Shown: one piece after another, positions 44,769-52,973 of the stretch
Position numbering within the stretch: the stretch's first letter is position 1
Layout of the letters: each line of letters starts with the position of its first letter
Source of the DNA: Sphingobacterium faecale
GTDB taxonomy: Bacteria; Bacteroidota; Bacteroidia; Sphingobacteriales; Sphingobacteriaceae
DNA: 64,000 bases
Assembly (NCBI RefSeq): GCF_016746095.1
Contig: NZ_JAERTY010000002.1
Span: forward strand, 124,001 to 188,000
Reading direction: 5' to 3'
Notes under the pieces: generated by a model
The model's database searches: none
Told to the model about the DNA's origin: nothing
Seen by the model: only the letters and a program-made list of their open reading frames with translations
Program-made: the position numbers and the translations under genes

Positions 44769-45302
44769 ATGAACAATCTCCTTACTGATAATCCCGCGGC
44801 ACTACAGGCTCTAATGTCGGAAACGATTTTCTCGACTGGATTTTCTACGGGTCAGGGTGGAGGAAGCCAACAAGGCAATACGGAAGAGGTTGCTTTTGAT
44901 AGCTCATCGGAAGAGTTTGTTTTTCAGGGCGATAAAAGTACAGGTGTCCTTTTTATTCTTCGCTATCCGGAATTTCCTTATTTCTCACCACAGGCAGAGG
45001 AGGCTTTTGTGAAGACAATAGGTGCCCTGCAACTGACACCACATAATGTGGCAGTGGTCAACTTGGCCAATCCTCAAAACCCGAACGAATTTAAACGGAT
45101 CATGGAATTCTTTAAACCGACGAAAATCACTTTGTTGGGGGTTGAGCCGGCCTCATTAAAGTTGCCTGAAATTGCTCATAACTCGTATATGCGCGGTAGG
45201 GTAGCGACGGTGTTCAATACGTTCTCCTTTGAAGAGATGTTTGTCGATGTCGAGAAGAAAAAGCTCTTTTGGGGAGAGTTTAAGAACTTTATCGGAAGTT
45301 AG
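44769..45302 (+). CDS. Hypothetical protein, 177 aa
   Basis: Starts MNNLLTDNPAALQALMSETIF, then a Gly/Gln/Ser-rich linker (FSTGQGGGSQQGN), then a folded domain from about residue 45: VLFILRYPEFPYFSPQAEEAFVKTIGALQLTPHNVAVVNLANPQNPNEFKRIMEFFKPTKITLLGVEP, an alternating beta-alpha pattern. I recognise no named family. Its place between DHS-like and rdgB, same strand, with intergenic repeats on both sides, gives little functional hint. No signal peptide, so probably cytoplasmic. Confidence 0.7.
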   Translation: MNNLLTDNPAALQALMSETIFSTGFSTGQGGGSQQGNTEEVAFDSSSEEFVFQGDKSTGVLFILRYPEFPYFSPQAEEAFVKTIGALQLTPHNVAVVNLANPQNPNEFKRIMEFFKPTKITLLGVEPASLKLPEIAHNSYMRGRVATVFNTFSFEEMFVDVEKKKLFWGEFKNFIGS

Positions 45303-45410
45303 TAGTTATCAGCTGAACGAGTTAACAAGTTATTCCCGATGATGTCGGGACTTCGTTTCACTAGGCAATTGGACTAGATAACAACATCACTCGATACAGG
45401 ATAACAAAAA
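45303..45410. repeat. Diverged GTTATCGAGTGAAC-family repeat with internal hairpin
   Basis: Contains GAACGAGTTAACAAGTTAT and ATCACTCGATAC-type pieces of the family plus an inserted hairpin TCCCGA-TGATG-TCGGGA at 45334-45350. It sits between the hypothetical gene and rdgB. The same hairpin type occurs at 32766-32780. Confidence 0.65.
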
Positions 45411-45420
45411 TATAATATAT

Positions 45421-45996
45421 ATGCTACAACTCGTATTTGCTACAAATAATGCACACAAGCTTGAAGAAGTACAAGCTATTATCGGAAATAAATTCAATTT
45501 GAAATCATTGACGGATATCGGTTGCCACGATGATATTCCTGAAACAGGAGTGACATTTCAAGAGAATGCGCAACAAAAGACGGACTACTTGGTGAAACGT
45601 TTTGATGTGAATTGTTTTGGTGATGATTCGGGTTTGGAAATAGATGCACTAGGTGGCGAACCAGGTGTTTATTCGGCGCGTTATTCTGGTAGTCGTGATA
45701 TGGAACAGAATATAGATTTGGTATTGGAGCGATTGAATGGACAAGCGTCTAGGAAAGCGCGTTTCAAAACGGTTATCTCACTTTTCTTAGAAGGTAGACA
45801 ATACTTTTTTGAAGGGGCTATAGAAGGACGGATCATCGAAGAGCGTCGCGGAGATGGCGGGTTTGGTTATGATCCTATATTTATTCCAGACGGATATTCC
45901 CGTACGTTTGCTGAAATGTCAGCAGCGGAAAAAAACCGGATTAGCCACCGCTCTATTGCAGTGACTAAGATGGCAGATTTTTTGAAGAAGTATTAG
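45421..45996 (+). CDS. rdgB: XTP/dITP diphosphatase (RdgB/HAM1)
   Basis: 191 residues. The substrate-binding N-terminus LVFATNNAHKLEEVQAI, the catalytic FGDDSGLEIDALGGEPGVYSARYSG (metal-binding acidic residues) and the C-terminal GFGYDPIFIP and ISHRSIA are all present. It hydrolyses non-canonical purine triphosphates (XTP, ITP, dITP) to prevent their incorporation. Its stop shares 4 bp with that of the convergent LytTR gene. Identity is firm. Confidence 0.95.
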   Translation: MLQLVFATNNAHKLEEVQAIIGNKFNLKSLTDIGCHDDIPETGVTFQENAQQKTDYLVKRFDVNCFGDDSGLEIDALGGEPGVYSARYSGSRDMEQNIDLVLERLNGQASRKARFKTVISLFLEGRQYFFEGAIEGRIIEERRGDGGFGYDPIFIPDGYSRTFAEMSAAEKNRISHRSIAVTKMADFLKKY

Positions 45997-46748
45997 TTTT
46001 TTAATTTTTCAAATAATTCGACGACGGTGTTCTTTTTGGATTGACTAATCGGAATCCGGCTGTCATCGCTCATAATTAAAAAGCCACCATCATTTCGGAT
46101 GTATTTTTTAATGTGATTTGGATTTATCAGATAAGATTGATGAACTCTTAAAAAAGAGAACTTTTCTAAAGATTTTTCAATTTCCTTGAGTGTTTTACTA
46201 ATAGTGATGGGTCTTTTTGAACGTGTAAATATCATGGTATAGTTACTCTGACTATTGCAATAGATAATGTCTGATACGTCAATAAATTCCAGACCATCTG
46301 TGGTGGGAATAGCGATCTTGTCCTTCAATATGTGCTCTTGTTTCAGCTGACCTAAAAGCTGGTCTATATCTAAAGAAGGTTCGATAGTCTGACGTTTTTT
46401 CTCCATACACAGCAATATAGCTTCATTGAGCTCGTCTTCATCTATTGGTTTTAATAGGTAATTGATAGCCTGAGCTCTGAATGCTTTTATCGCATATTGG
46501 CTGTAGGCGGTTGTAAATATCACTTCAAAGTCAAGTTTGTCAAACTGTTCTAAAAATTCGAAACCATCCATGAGTGGCATTTCCACATCAAGGAGGAGCA
46601 GATTTACATCAATTCGTTTAAGGACTTCTACTGCTTCTAGGGGCTTCGTACTTTTATAAATAATAACCGCTTCGGGAAATAAGTTGTTGATATGGATTAC
46701 TAAGCTTTCAACGCAATGTGTCTCATCATCAAGAATTGCTATATTCAT
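45993..46748 (-). CDS. LytTR-family response regulator
   Basis: 251 residues. Receiver domain: acidic DD7-8, phosphoacceptor D54 in LLLDVEMPLMDG, T in FTTAYS, K in LLKPIDEDE. The C-terminal LytTR DNA-binding domain (about 145-250) has IAIPTTDGLEFIDVSDIIYCNSQSNYTMIF, the ISKTLKEIEKSL block and FLRVHQSYLINPNHIKKY. It lies 2 bp after the kinase gene at 46751, forming with the second kinase upstream a three-gene operon. Targets unknown. Confidence 0.93.
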   Translation of the reverse strand: MNIAILDDETHCVESLVIHINNLFPEAVIIYKSTKPLEAVEVLKRIDVNLLLLDVEMPLMDGFEFLEQFDKLDFEVIFTTAYSQYAIKAFRAQAINYLLKPIDEDELNEAILLCMEKKRQTIEPSLDIDQLLGQLKQEHILKDKIAIPTTDGLEFIDVSDIIYCNSQSNYTMIFTRSKRPITISKTLKEIEKSLEKFSFLRVHQSYLINPNHIKKYIRNDGGFLIMSDDSRIPISQSKKNTVVELFEKLKN

Positions 46749-46750
46749 AA

Positions 46751-48769
46751 TTATTGGTAGTTTTTAATATGGATTTGAATAGAGGTGCCTAGCGGGGTTC
46801 CCTGCGTGTCCTCCTTGTCAATAAAATGGTATTTAATATAGGTAGTATGTGTGTTATTAAATAACTGGATACGTTTGTTGGTAATCTCTGTGCCTCTACT
46901 TTTGTGATCTTTTATTCTTTTGGCGGCTTGAAAGCGGCCAACTCCAGTATCATCTATCAGTATACAGGCTCCATCTTCGGTTTTGGTAACGGATAATTTA
47001 AGCTTCTTAAACTTACTTTCACTGGGAATGAGACCATGCCATATGGCATTTTCAACGAAAGGCTGAAGCAGCATAGGAGGTAATTCTATGGCTTGTATAC
47101 TGTCGCCTAATGTATTGTCGATCTCGTATAAAAATGTATTGTCAAATCTGTTCTTTTCGAGCTCAATATAGTGTTTTATTAGATCGAGCTCTTCGTCCAG
47201 TGTATGTGTATGTAGATTAGTCGTCTCCAGCACCGAACGAGAAAAGCGGGCAAGCATAACCAAATACTTTATAGCTTCTATGTTCTGGTTTTGTTGGATT
47301 AGGATTTTTATGGCGTTGAGGCAATTGAACAAGAAGTGGGGGGTGATACGCATCTGGCTTGCTAATATCTCTGCTTCTGCGAGGTTTTTTTCATATACTG
47401 CTTTGAGATGCTTTCGTTCGGCCTCTTGTAAGCGTTTGTTTGTTTTTTCCTGATTTAGACGGTATCTGTTTTGAAGAACATATACAATAGCCAAAGTGAT
47501 GAATAATGCAATAAATAATAGAATGATGATAGTGCGGTTGCGTATGCTGTTCGCGTGTTTAGAGAGTTGTGCTTCGTTAATTGATTGATTGGCTTTCAAC
47601 AATTCAATTTCGGACTCTTTTTTTGCGATATTATATTGACGGTTTATAGAAGCGATCTCTATGTTCTGCTTTTCTAAGTTAATGCTGTCCTGATACACCT
47701 GGGAGAGTTTGTAATGAGCCAGTGCTAATGGATAATTTTGCATTGTTTCGTATACCGATGCTAGGGTCGAGGCAGTAGCCTGTAATAGTGCTTTATTGTG
47801 GATCTGTTCGGCTAGCAATGTCGCCTGTTTTAGCCTTTTTATGCTGAACGCGTATTGCTTTTGTTTGTAACTGAGCTGGCCCAACCGTAAAAGGGTGCCT
47901 GCTTGTTGCAATTTGTCGTTGATTTCTTGAAATAAGGCTAATGCTTGACCGTAATACTGTTCAGCTAAGTTAAGATCATCTGCCGCATCTTGATAGCTGT
48001 TTGCAAGGGCTTTCAAGCTTATCCCTATGCCTTTTTTGTCTTCGATCTTCTCGTTGATCTCCAACAGGAGTCTAAAGTATTCCCTCGCTTTGCCGTATTG
48101 TTGCATGGCATTGTAATGCCCACCTATGGTCAGGTACTGTATGGCGATACCACGTTGATTTCCTTCTTTTTTTGCAATAGCCAGTGCCCGCTCTAGGTAT
48201 TCCAGAGCTAGCTGCTCTCTTCCTGGTATCGCAATATATGCATTACCTAGACCATTGCAGGCAATTTCAATATTGCGCATATCGTTTTCGGCCTCTGCGA
48301 TACGCAGCGCGAGAAGATAGTATCTAACGGCTACGTCATAGGAGTCGTTGTACCGAGCAGCGACCCCCGCGTTGTTGGCATAGATCATCTTTTCGAGTGT
48401 GACGGTATCTTCATGTTCGATCAAATGAAATGCACGTGTATGAAAGCTTAATGCGGATTTGTATTGTTCATTAAACCGTAGTAATAGTCCGAGATTATTG
48501 AGGCAGTGGGCATATAAAATGGAGTCTCTGGATGAGGCGATTTCTACTGCTTCGGTGGCGATCTGTATAGCTGTATCTTGCTTGTCTTTTAGCTTTTGAA
48601 AATGTCGGGAAAGATCGACCATAAGTCTTACTCGCTTCGAGATATCCCGCTCGGCGCGAAGCAACTGCTCCAAGCTGTCGATAGGGGAAGATGCTAGGGC
48701 CTGGGGTACTGCTAAAAAGAGAAAGGCAAAGGTCAGTACGGTTATATTTAAGTGTCGTTTAAGCCTCAT
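46751..48769 (-). CDS. TPR-containing LytS-type sensor histidine kinase
   Basis: 672 residues. Signal peptide to about residue 27, then eight or more TPR units (for example AEQYYGQALALFQEINDKLQQAGTLLRLGQLSYKQKQY). One transmembrane helix near 418-438 (RTIIILLFIALFITLAIVYVLQ), then a coiled coil. The His_kinase domain carries ITPHFLFNCLNAIKILI, and the ATPase part has LPPMLLQPFVENAIWHGL and IDDTGVGR. It overlaps the upstream kinase gene by 11 bp and is followed by the LytTR regulator. Confidence 0.92.
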   Translation of the reverse strand: MRLKRHLNITVLTFAFLFLAVPQALASSPIDSLEQLLRAERDISKRVRLMVDLSRHFQKLKDKQDTAIQIATEAVEIASSRDSILYAHCLNNLGLLLRFNEQYKSALSFHTRAFHLIEHEDTVTLEKMIYANNAGVAARYNDSYDVAVRYYLLALRIAEAENDMRNIEIACNGLGNAYIAIPGREQLALEYLERALAIAKKEGNQRGIAIQYLTIGGHYNAMQQYGKAREYFRLLLEINEKIEDKKGIGISLKALANSYQDAADDLNLAEQYYGQALALFQEINDKLQQAGTLLRLGQLSYKQKQYAFSIKRLKQATLLAEQIHNKALLQATASTLASVYETMQNYPLALAHYKLSQVYQDSINLEKQNIEIASINRQYNIAKKESEIELLKANQSINEAQLSKHANSIRNRTIIILLFIALFITLAIVYVLQNRYRLNQEKTNKRLQEAERKHLKAVYEKNLAEAEILASQMRITPHFLFNCLNAIKILIQQNQNIEAIKYLVMLARFSRSVLETTNLHTHTLDEELDLIKHYIELEKNRFDNTFLYEIDNTLGDSIQAIELPPMLLQPFVENAIWHGLIPSESKFKKLKLSVTKTEDGACILIDDTGVGRFQAAKRIKDHKSRGTEITNKRIQLFNNTHTTYIKYHFIDKEDTQGTPLGTSIQIHIKNYQ

Positions 48770-50315
48770 TATTTACTCCTTTCTGCGGGGTCGGGCCGTT
48801 GATTGTCTTAATGATAATTTCTATCCGTGTGCCGCTTGGCCGTTGCGCATCATCCTTAAGATCATGGATGTGACAACTGATGTGCTGTGTCTTGTGGTTT
48901 AGGTTGAATAATTCTACCCGTTTCAGGCTCAGTTTGATACCGAGTCCACCCCGCTCTTTGGAAGGCACATGTCCGTTTTTGTAGAGGCGCCCTACCCCGT
49001 TATCTTCGACTATTATTTTTACGCCTTCTTCGGTTTGATCCAAGACAATGGAAAGTCGTTTTTCGTGTTTAGTGCTTGGTAATAGCCCGTGCCAGATGGC
49101 ATTTTCTACAAAAGGTTGGAGTAGGAAAGGAGGGGTTTGAAAATAAGGCATATCACTAGGTAGATTATTGGTAATGCAGATGTTGAAACTGTCATCAAAT
49201 CGTTTTTTCTCTAAGTCTATGTAGTTACGTACAATAGCTATCTCATCGGTCAATGAGATGCTTTCTGTATTAGCTTGGTCCAGTATACTACGGATAAAGC
49301 GGCTGAAAGTAATAAGGTATTTGATTGCTTTTGCGGATTCATTTTGTAGTATAAGATATTTGATCGCATTGAGGCTGTTAAAGATAAAATGGGGGTTAAT
49401 CTGCGCCTGTTTAGCTTGTATTTCTGATTTTAAGAGGCTATGCTCATGTTCTGCTGAAACACGTCTGCGTTCCTGTTCTTCGAGATTCTCCCGTATCTTG
49501 ATCATCTCTTTTACGCGTGCCTCAATCTCTTCTTCTAGACGTCTATTAGCCTCCTTGGTGCCTTGATCCTCTAAAGCAAGTTGTTGGATAATAGAGCGTT
49601 GTTCGTTGTCCAGTTCATTATGCTGTACAACGACTTTTTCGCCCATGGCCAACGCAAAAAATAAAGCCTGGAGCAAAATACCCAATTGAAAATAGGCAGG
49701 TGCTGCTAGCAGATAGAAAGAGTAATTCGGAATTTCATCCGTGCTAAAGCGTATAGATGCGACTATCGAACCTAAAAAATAGCAAAGGCTACCGAGAATG
49801 AAGAAGTTTTTGACCGGTGATTGCGTATGCTGGTATAATTTTATCAAATAGTAAGCAGATAGTCCGAAGATAAGAATACGGGAAGCTATAAAGATAATCA
49901 GGTGATAGGAGTGGATATAAGCAAAGGCTATGTAATAGGTCAGCGCATAGGATAGGCAGGCGATGGCAAAAATACGTAATTGTCGTGCGATACGTGGAGA
50001 TTGTGCCTTTAGGTCAATCAATGGAATCGAAAAGAAAATATAAAATGAAAAAGAAAATAGGGTAGAGGATTCCGTATAGCGCCTATTGCCTCGTAAAAAG
50101 TCAAAAAAAAGACCGTCTAGCGCTGCGGACTCACGTAGTACAGTCAGGGCATATAGCAGGCTAAACAGTAGGAATAATGAATAGTAGATATATATAGGCT
50201 TATGCATCTTGAAGTATACAAACGATACGATAAATAGCAATAAGGTGATTGCGCCACAGAAAACTAAACCTATAGCATCAGATATAGTGAAATATTGGAC
50301 CGTGTCTTTTATCAT
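48759..50315 (-). CDS. 7TM LytS-type sensor histidine kinase
   Basis: 518 residues. Seven hydrophobic helices fill residues about 15-235 (a 7TM-DISM-like sensor without the usual N-terminal extracellular domain). A coiled coil follows (ANRRLEEEIEARVKEMIKIRENLEEQERRR). The His_kinase motif is INPHFIFNSLNAIKYLI and the ATPase part is TPPFLLQPFVENAIWHGL with VEDNGVGRLY. Its catalytic half is close to that of the next kinase. Gene overlap suggests that both are made together and share the single regulator. Confidence 0.9.
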   Translation of the reverse strand: MIKDTVQYFTISDAIGLVFCGAITLLLFIVSFVYFKMHKPIYIYYSLFLLFSLLYALTVLRESAALDGLFFDFLRGNRRYTESSTLFSFSFYIFFSIPLIDLKAQSPRIARQLRIFAIACLSYALTYYIAFAYIHSYHLIIFIASRILIFGLSAYYLIKLYQHTQSPVKNFFILGSLCYFLGSIVASIRFSTDEIPNYSFYLLAAPAYFQLGILLQALFFALAMGEKVVVQHNELDNEQRSIIQQLALEDQGTKEANRRLEEEIEARVKEMIKIRENLEEQERRRVSAEHEHSLLKSEIQAKQAQINPHFIFNSLNAIKYLILQNESAKAIKYLITFSRFIRSILDQANTESISLTDEIAIVRNYIDLEKKRFDDSFNICITNNLPSDMPYFQTPPFLLQPFVENAIWHGLLPSTKHEKRLSIVLDQTEEGVKIIVEDNGVGRLYKNGHVPSKERGGLGIKLSLKRVELFNLNHKTQHISCHIHDLKDDAQRPSGTRIEIIIKTINGPTPQKGVNNEA

Positions 50316-50543
50316 ACGTCCGTAAGTATAGCTAAAATAAAGTATATCAATGCCTTTTAAGTAGCATAATTAGTTTTTGGTATGAATTGTTGAGTATTCA
50401 ATGCGTTTGATTGATTATTTGAAAATCAGGGTTTCGTTGCTCAAATACTAACCTGAAGCAGCCAGATAATAATTCTGTATTGTAAAGCTTCTGAGGGACT
50501 AGTTCTTTTGCTGCAAACAAAAAATAGATTATTTTATAAAACT

Positions 50544-51098
50544 ATGAACATTATGAAAAGACTTTTTTACGCCTTCACGTTAACATTATTCTGTAGTATG
50601 GCATTTGCACAACAAGGTTTCCATTCGGTCGGGGTAGGAATAGAAGGCGCATTGCCATTAGGTAATTTTGGTGAAGCTTATGGAATAGGCTATGGTGCTA
50701 CAGGTAAGGCTTTCTATGGTATTACGGAGAAGGGGGATATTACCGGTACGTTAGGTTATATACGTTTTGGAATGAAAGAATCCAGTGCAATGGTGAGCGG
50801 AAGTATGGGGATGATTCCTATCATGTTTGGATATCGCCATGATTTTGGCGGGCTGTATGGCGAACCACAATTGGGCCTTACGATGGTTAAATCTAGAATT
50901 AAGATGGACCTAGGTGATTTCGGAGACTTATTTGGAGGAATAGGTGCCAACGGTAGCGGATCTACCACCAAAGTGAGCTTCGGCTTGGGTGGAGGGTACG
51001 CCATGGGTAAGCTTGATTTTGGAGCGAGGTTCCAGATTGTGGATAGCTTTAATTTTTTGGGCCTACGTATCGGATATAATTTTTCATTGGGCAATTAA
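50544..51098 (+). CDS. Outer-membrane beta-barrel protein
   Basis: About 184 residues from ATG 50544 (ATG 50553 is also possible; the TTG upstream is unlikely). Signal peptide MKRLFYAFTLTLFCSMAFA is followed by short alternating strands: FHSVGVGIEGALPLGNF, GYGATGKAFYGI, GDITGTLGYIRFGMKE, PIMFGYRHDF, GLYGEPQLGLTMVKS, KVSFGLGGGYAMGKLDFGARFQIVDSFNFLGLRIGYNFSL. The pattern suits an eight- to ten-stranded barrel; the last residue is not Phe (it ends SLGN). It heads a run of exported proteins. Confidence 0.83.
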   Translation: MNIMKRLFYAFTLTLFCSMAFAQQGFHSVGVGIEGALPLGNFGEAYGIGYGATGKAFYGITEKGDITGTLGYIRFGMKESSAMVSGSMGMIPIMFGYRHDFGGLYGEPQLGLTMVKSRIKMDLGDFGDLFGGIGANGSGSTTKVSFGLGGGYAMGKLDFGARFQIVDSFNFLGLRIGYNFSLGN

Positions 51099-51113
51099 AT
51101 TAAAAAAAAGAAC

Positions 51114-51743
51114 ATGAAAAGATTTTATATAACCTTTTTTTCAGCAATCGTTCTTGGTGTAGGTTTTTCAGCCTGCTCCAAAGATAACGAAGGCGAGGAG
51201 CAAAGCGAAAATGCTAGCTTAACGATGAAAGTAGATGGAGAGATCTGGGCAACAACCATCAATAACCTTTTTACCGAAGAACATGAATATGAAGGTACTG
51301 AATATTACCTCGTTCTGGTAGGAGGACAGCGGATAACACCTAGCGGAGGCGAGGATGATGTAAGTTCCATAAGTATGCATATTGCTATCCCAAAATCTAG
51401 ATTGAATAGTCCCAAAGGGACTTACCCGCTTCTAAAAGACGCTGAGGCAAATATAGGTCAAGCTACAGCCTCATATATCGTGAGTTCAGAGATAGGTCAA
51501 ACTTGGTATGCCTCTTATGATCCGGCAAATCCCACACAAGCAGTAGGTACAGTAGAGATAACAGGCTTTGAAGTAGGAGAACAGAGAGTAGTTGGGTACC
51601 CTACTGGGAAGCAGGGGTATACGAAGTTATCAGGGACGTTCAAAATGAATGTATATCCAATAGAAGAGAATAGAGGATCGGTAGCGAAGATTACCGAAGG
51701 GAAATTCAATCTGAAATCGGGGCTGGGTTTTGATTTTAAGTAG
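51114..51743 (+). CDS. Unknown lipoprotein, 209 aa
   Basis: Signal MKRFYITFFSAIVLGVGFSAC with lipidated Cys21, then an acidic linker KDNEGEEQSEN. The mature part is beta-rich: ASLTMKVDGEIWATTINNLF is a typical opening strand pair ('K-V-D-G-x-x-W') of Bacteroidota DUF6252-like lipoproteins, later strands GTVEITGFEVGEQRVVGY and LSGTFKMNVYPIEE. It starts 15 bp after the barrel gene, so probably one transcript. A structured hairpin follows before the next gene. Confidence 0.72.
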   Translation: MKRFYITFFSAIVLGVGFSACSKDNEGEEQSENASLTMKVDGEIWATTINNLFTEEHEYEGTEYYLVLVGGQRITPSGGEDDVSSISMHIAIPKSRLNSPKGTYPLLKDAEANIGQATASYIVSSEIGQTWYASYDPANPTQAVGTVEITGFEVGEQRVVGYPTGKQGYTKLSGTFKMNVYPIEENRGSVAKITEGKFNLKSGLGFDFK

Positions 51744-51776
51744 TAGTTATACCGTTTCGTGGCGAATGCTCAAGTA

Positions 51777-51812
51777 TTGTCCGTACGGTATACGAATATA
51801 CGGTACGGACAA
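51777..51812. repeat. Stable hairpin between lipoprotein genes
   Basis: TTGTCCGTAC / GTACGGACAA and, after one G-G mismatch, GTATA / TATAC close a CGAA tetraloop: 15 pairs of 16. It is followed by A-rich sequence, so it is not a standard terminator on the plus strand. It may be an mRNA processing or stabiliser element. Confidence 0.6.
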
Positions 51813-51831
51813 AAATTAAAAAAATAAGATC

Positions 51832-52929
51832 ATGAGAATAACAACAAGATATTTTGTTTCATATGTTGGTTTGGCCGAGGTGGCGCTAGGCGCCTCACTC
51901 CTGTTTTTTGCATGTTCTAAATCGAAGGGAATAGGCGACGACCCTATTCAAGAGAAACAGGTAGATATTTATGTAGTAGGATATACAGGCCCGCTAAACG
52001 GTCCCTTCACCGCGCAATATTGGAAAAATGGGGAGCTGATCAAACTAACGGATGGCTCTACCCGTGCTATTGTAAACGATATTTTTGTCGAGAAAGGTGA
52101 TGTATACGTTGCCGGAACAATCACGATAACGGGCAAGGGGGAAAGGGCAGTATATTGGAAAAATGGGCAGCGGATGGATCTCGCAGAAGACCAAGGTGTC
52201 TACACGCGAGCAAGTGCTATCGGCGTAGCTAAGGGTAAGGTTTATGTAGCAGGTGTAGAGAATGCTGATGCTGTATATTGGGTAGATGGTGCGATCCATA
52301 GGCTGCCGTCAAGTGATGACTATACATTATCTCCATACTTTGCGATCCATGTGACAGATAAAGAAGATATCTATATCGCAGCAATGGTGACAAAATCAGT
52401 ACCACATATTGACGATAAAGTACAGGTGGTTAAATACTGGAAAAATAATGTGGAACACATCGTCACCTCGCCAGTTAAGCATCATTTCGGTCATGTTGGC
52501 GGCCTTTTTGTAGATGGTGAAGACATATATATTGCGGGGAATTATCAAAATTCTGGAGGAATAGGCTGGGCTAAGTACTGGAAAAATAAAGAGGAATATA
52601 CACTGACGGAGAATGTCAGCGGTGGAAGGGCATATGATATTTATGTAAAAAATGGTAATGTACATGTGATCGGAAGTGGTCAGGGCGCCATGCCTCTTTA
52701 TTGGAAAAATGGAAAGGAGAAACCGTTAGAAATGAAAGGGAAAGGTTATGGTTCTTTTAATGCCATAGCGGTGCACAACGATGATGTATATATTGCAGGT
52801 ACGGTTTCTAACGACGATGGAGATTGGGACATCGGCGGCTATTGGAAGAATGGAAAATGGCATGCCCTTGAAACAGCTAAAAAAGATAATTATACCACAG
52901 TAACGTCCATGTTTATAGTGGAACGTTAA
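51832..52929 (+). CDS. Seven-repeat (YWKNG) propeller-like lipoprotein
   Basis: 365 residues. Leader ends LLFFAC at Cys28. The mature part has seven units of about 47 residues: each begins with a strand of the type VYVAG (IYVVGYTG, VYVAGTIT, VYVAGVEN, IYIAAMVT, IYIAGNYQ, VHVIGSG, VYIAGTVS) and has a YWKN-type turn (YWKNG, YWKNG, YWVDG, YWKNN, YWKNK, YWKNG, YWKNG). Seven repeats of four strands would give a seven-bladed beta-propeller. I recognise no catalytic residue. It is paralogous to the next gene. Confidence 0.78.
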   Translation: MRITTRYFVSYVGLAEVALGASLLFFACSKSKGIGDDPIQEKQVDIYVVGYTGPLNGPFTAQYWKNGELIKLTDGSTRAIVNDIFVEKGDVYVAGTITITGKGERAVYWKNGQRMDLAEDQGVYTRASAIGVAKGKVYVAGVENADAVYWVDGAIHRLPSSDDYTLSPYFAIHVTDKEDIYIAAMVTKSVPHIDDKVQVVKYWKNNVEHIVTSPVKHHFGHVGGLFVDGEDIYIAGNYQNSGGIGWAKYWKNKEEYTLTENVSGGRAYDIYVKNGNVHVIGSGQGAMPLYWKNGKEKPLEMKGKGYGSFNAIAVHNDDVYIAGTVSNDDGDWDIGGYWKNGKWHALETAKKDNYTTVTSMFIVER

Positions 52930-52973
52930 ATTGCCGTACGTGATGACACGGTATAAAGCTTAAAAAACGTATC

